A DNA stretch of 64,000 nt, taken from the NCBI RefSeq assembly GCF_900110275.1, contig NZ_FODC01000002.1, positions 496,001 through 560,000 on the forward strand. The letters run 5' to 3'. Of this stretch, positions 63,966-64,000 are shown in pieces; the first letter of the stretch is position 1, and every line of letters begins with the position of its first letter. Origin of the DNA: Duganella sp. CF517. Its GTDB lineage: Bacteria; Pseudomonadota; Gammaproteobacteria; Burkholderiales; Burkholderiaceae_D. The position numbers and the translations under genes were made by a program. The notes beneath the pieces are model-generated. The model saw only the letters and a program-made list of their open reading frames with translations. It made no database searches and was not told the DNA's origin.

Positions 63966-64000
63966 GATTAAAAGTAGCGACATCCCTATGAGGAAGTATT

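Overview
The window is a high-GC, chromosome-like stretch from a betaproteobacterium, most probably Burkholderiales, family Oxalobacteraceae (Massilia/Duganella/Janthinobacterium type). I infer this from the rplU-rpmA-obgE-proB order, a soluble RnfB gene coupled to nth, FdxA plus a thioredoxin-reductase-like ferredoxin-NADP reductase, polyhydroxyalkanoate (PHA) genes, two TonB receptors and a PEP-CTERM protein. The species cannot be fixed from sequence reading alone. I see no rRNA, insertion sequence, integrase or CRISPR array. One tRNA gene (tRNA-Pro, anticodon CGG) is present.

Region 1 (1-25 kb) is mostly core genome. It holds a partial TAXI/TRAP solute receptor, an unusual class A penicillin-binding protein, and a tightly packed five-gene leftward operon (beta-propeller protein, polysaccharide deacetylase, sterol-desaturase-like hydroxylase, EI24 membrane protein, CinA-like protein). 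Then come FKBP isomerase, an orphan anti-sigma-like protein, HU, acyl-CoA-binding protein, a PHA-system protein, fdxA, ferredoxin-NADP reductase, phaZ, rnfB-nth, ampC, proB, obgE, rpmA, rplU, ispB, an ArsC-family reductase and a TonB receptor.

Region 2 (25-40 kb) is more accessory. A CPBP protease and a small RRM-like protein precede tRNA-Pro. Just downstream of the tRNA is a two-gene cassette: a small membrane protein resembling the EACC1 component of bacterial conflict systems, and a 579-residue protein with an HExxH...E zinc-peptidase signature. This cassette is my best candidate for an undescribed system. After it come two tandem alkaline phosphatases with a possible Pho box, a subtilase remnant, an epoxide-hydrolase-like protein, a CcdA/thioredoxin pair, a two-component system, a REP-like repeat array and a D-tartrate dehydratase gene with its divergent LysR regulator.

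Region 3 (40-60 kb) is dense in genes for aldehydes and other electrophiles: an SDR, two Old Yellow Enzymes, succinate-semialdehyde dehydrogenase, a NemR-like TetR regulator with two matching operators, paoABC aldehyde oxidoreductase between two YqhC-like AraC regulators, a YahK-like alcohol dehydrogenase, an SDR plus SnoaL-like pair, a cyclase and dkgB, with LysR regulators between them. It also carries gene debris: a TetR fragment, an alcohol-dehydrogenase/WYL-regulator chimera and an unrecognised fragment. The right end (60-64 kb) holds a Fur-box-associated siderophore receptor and a PEP-CTERM protein.
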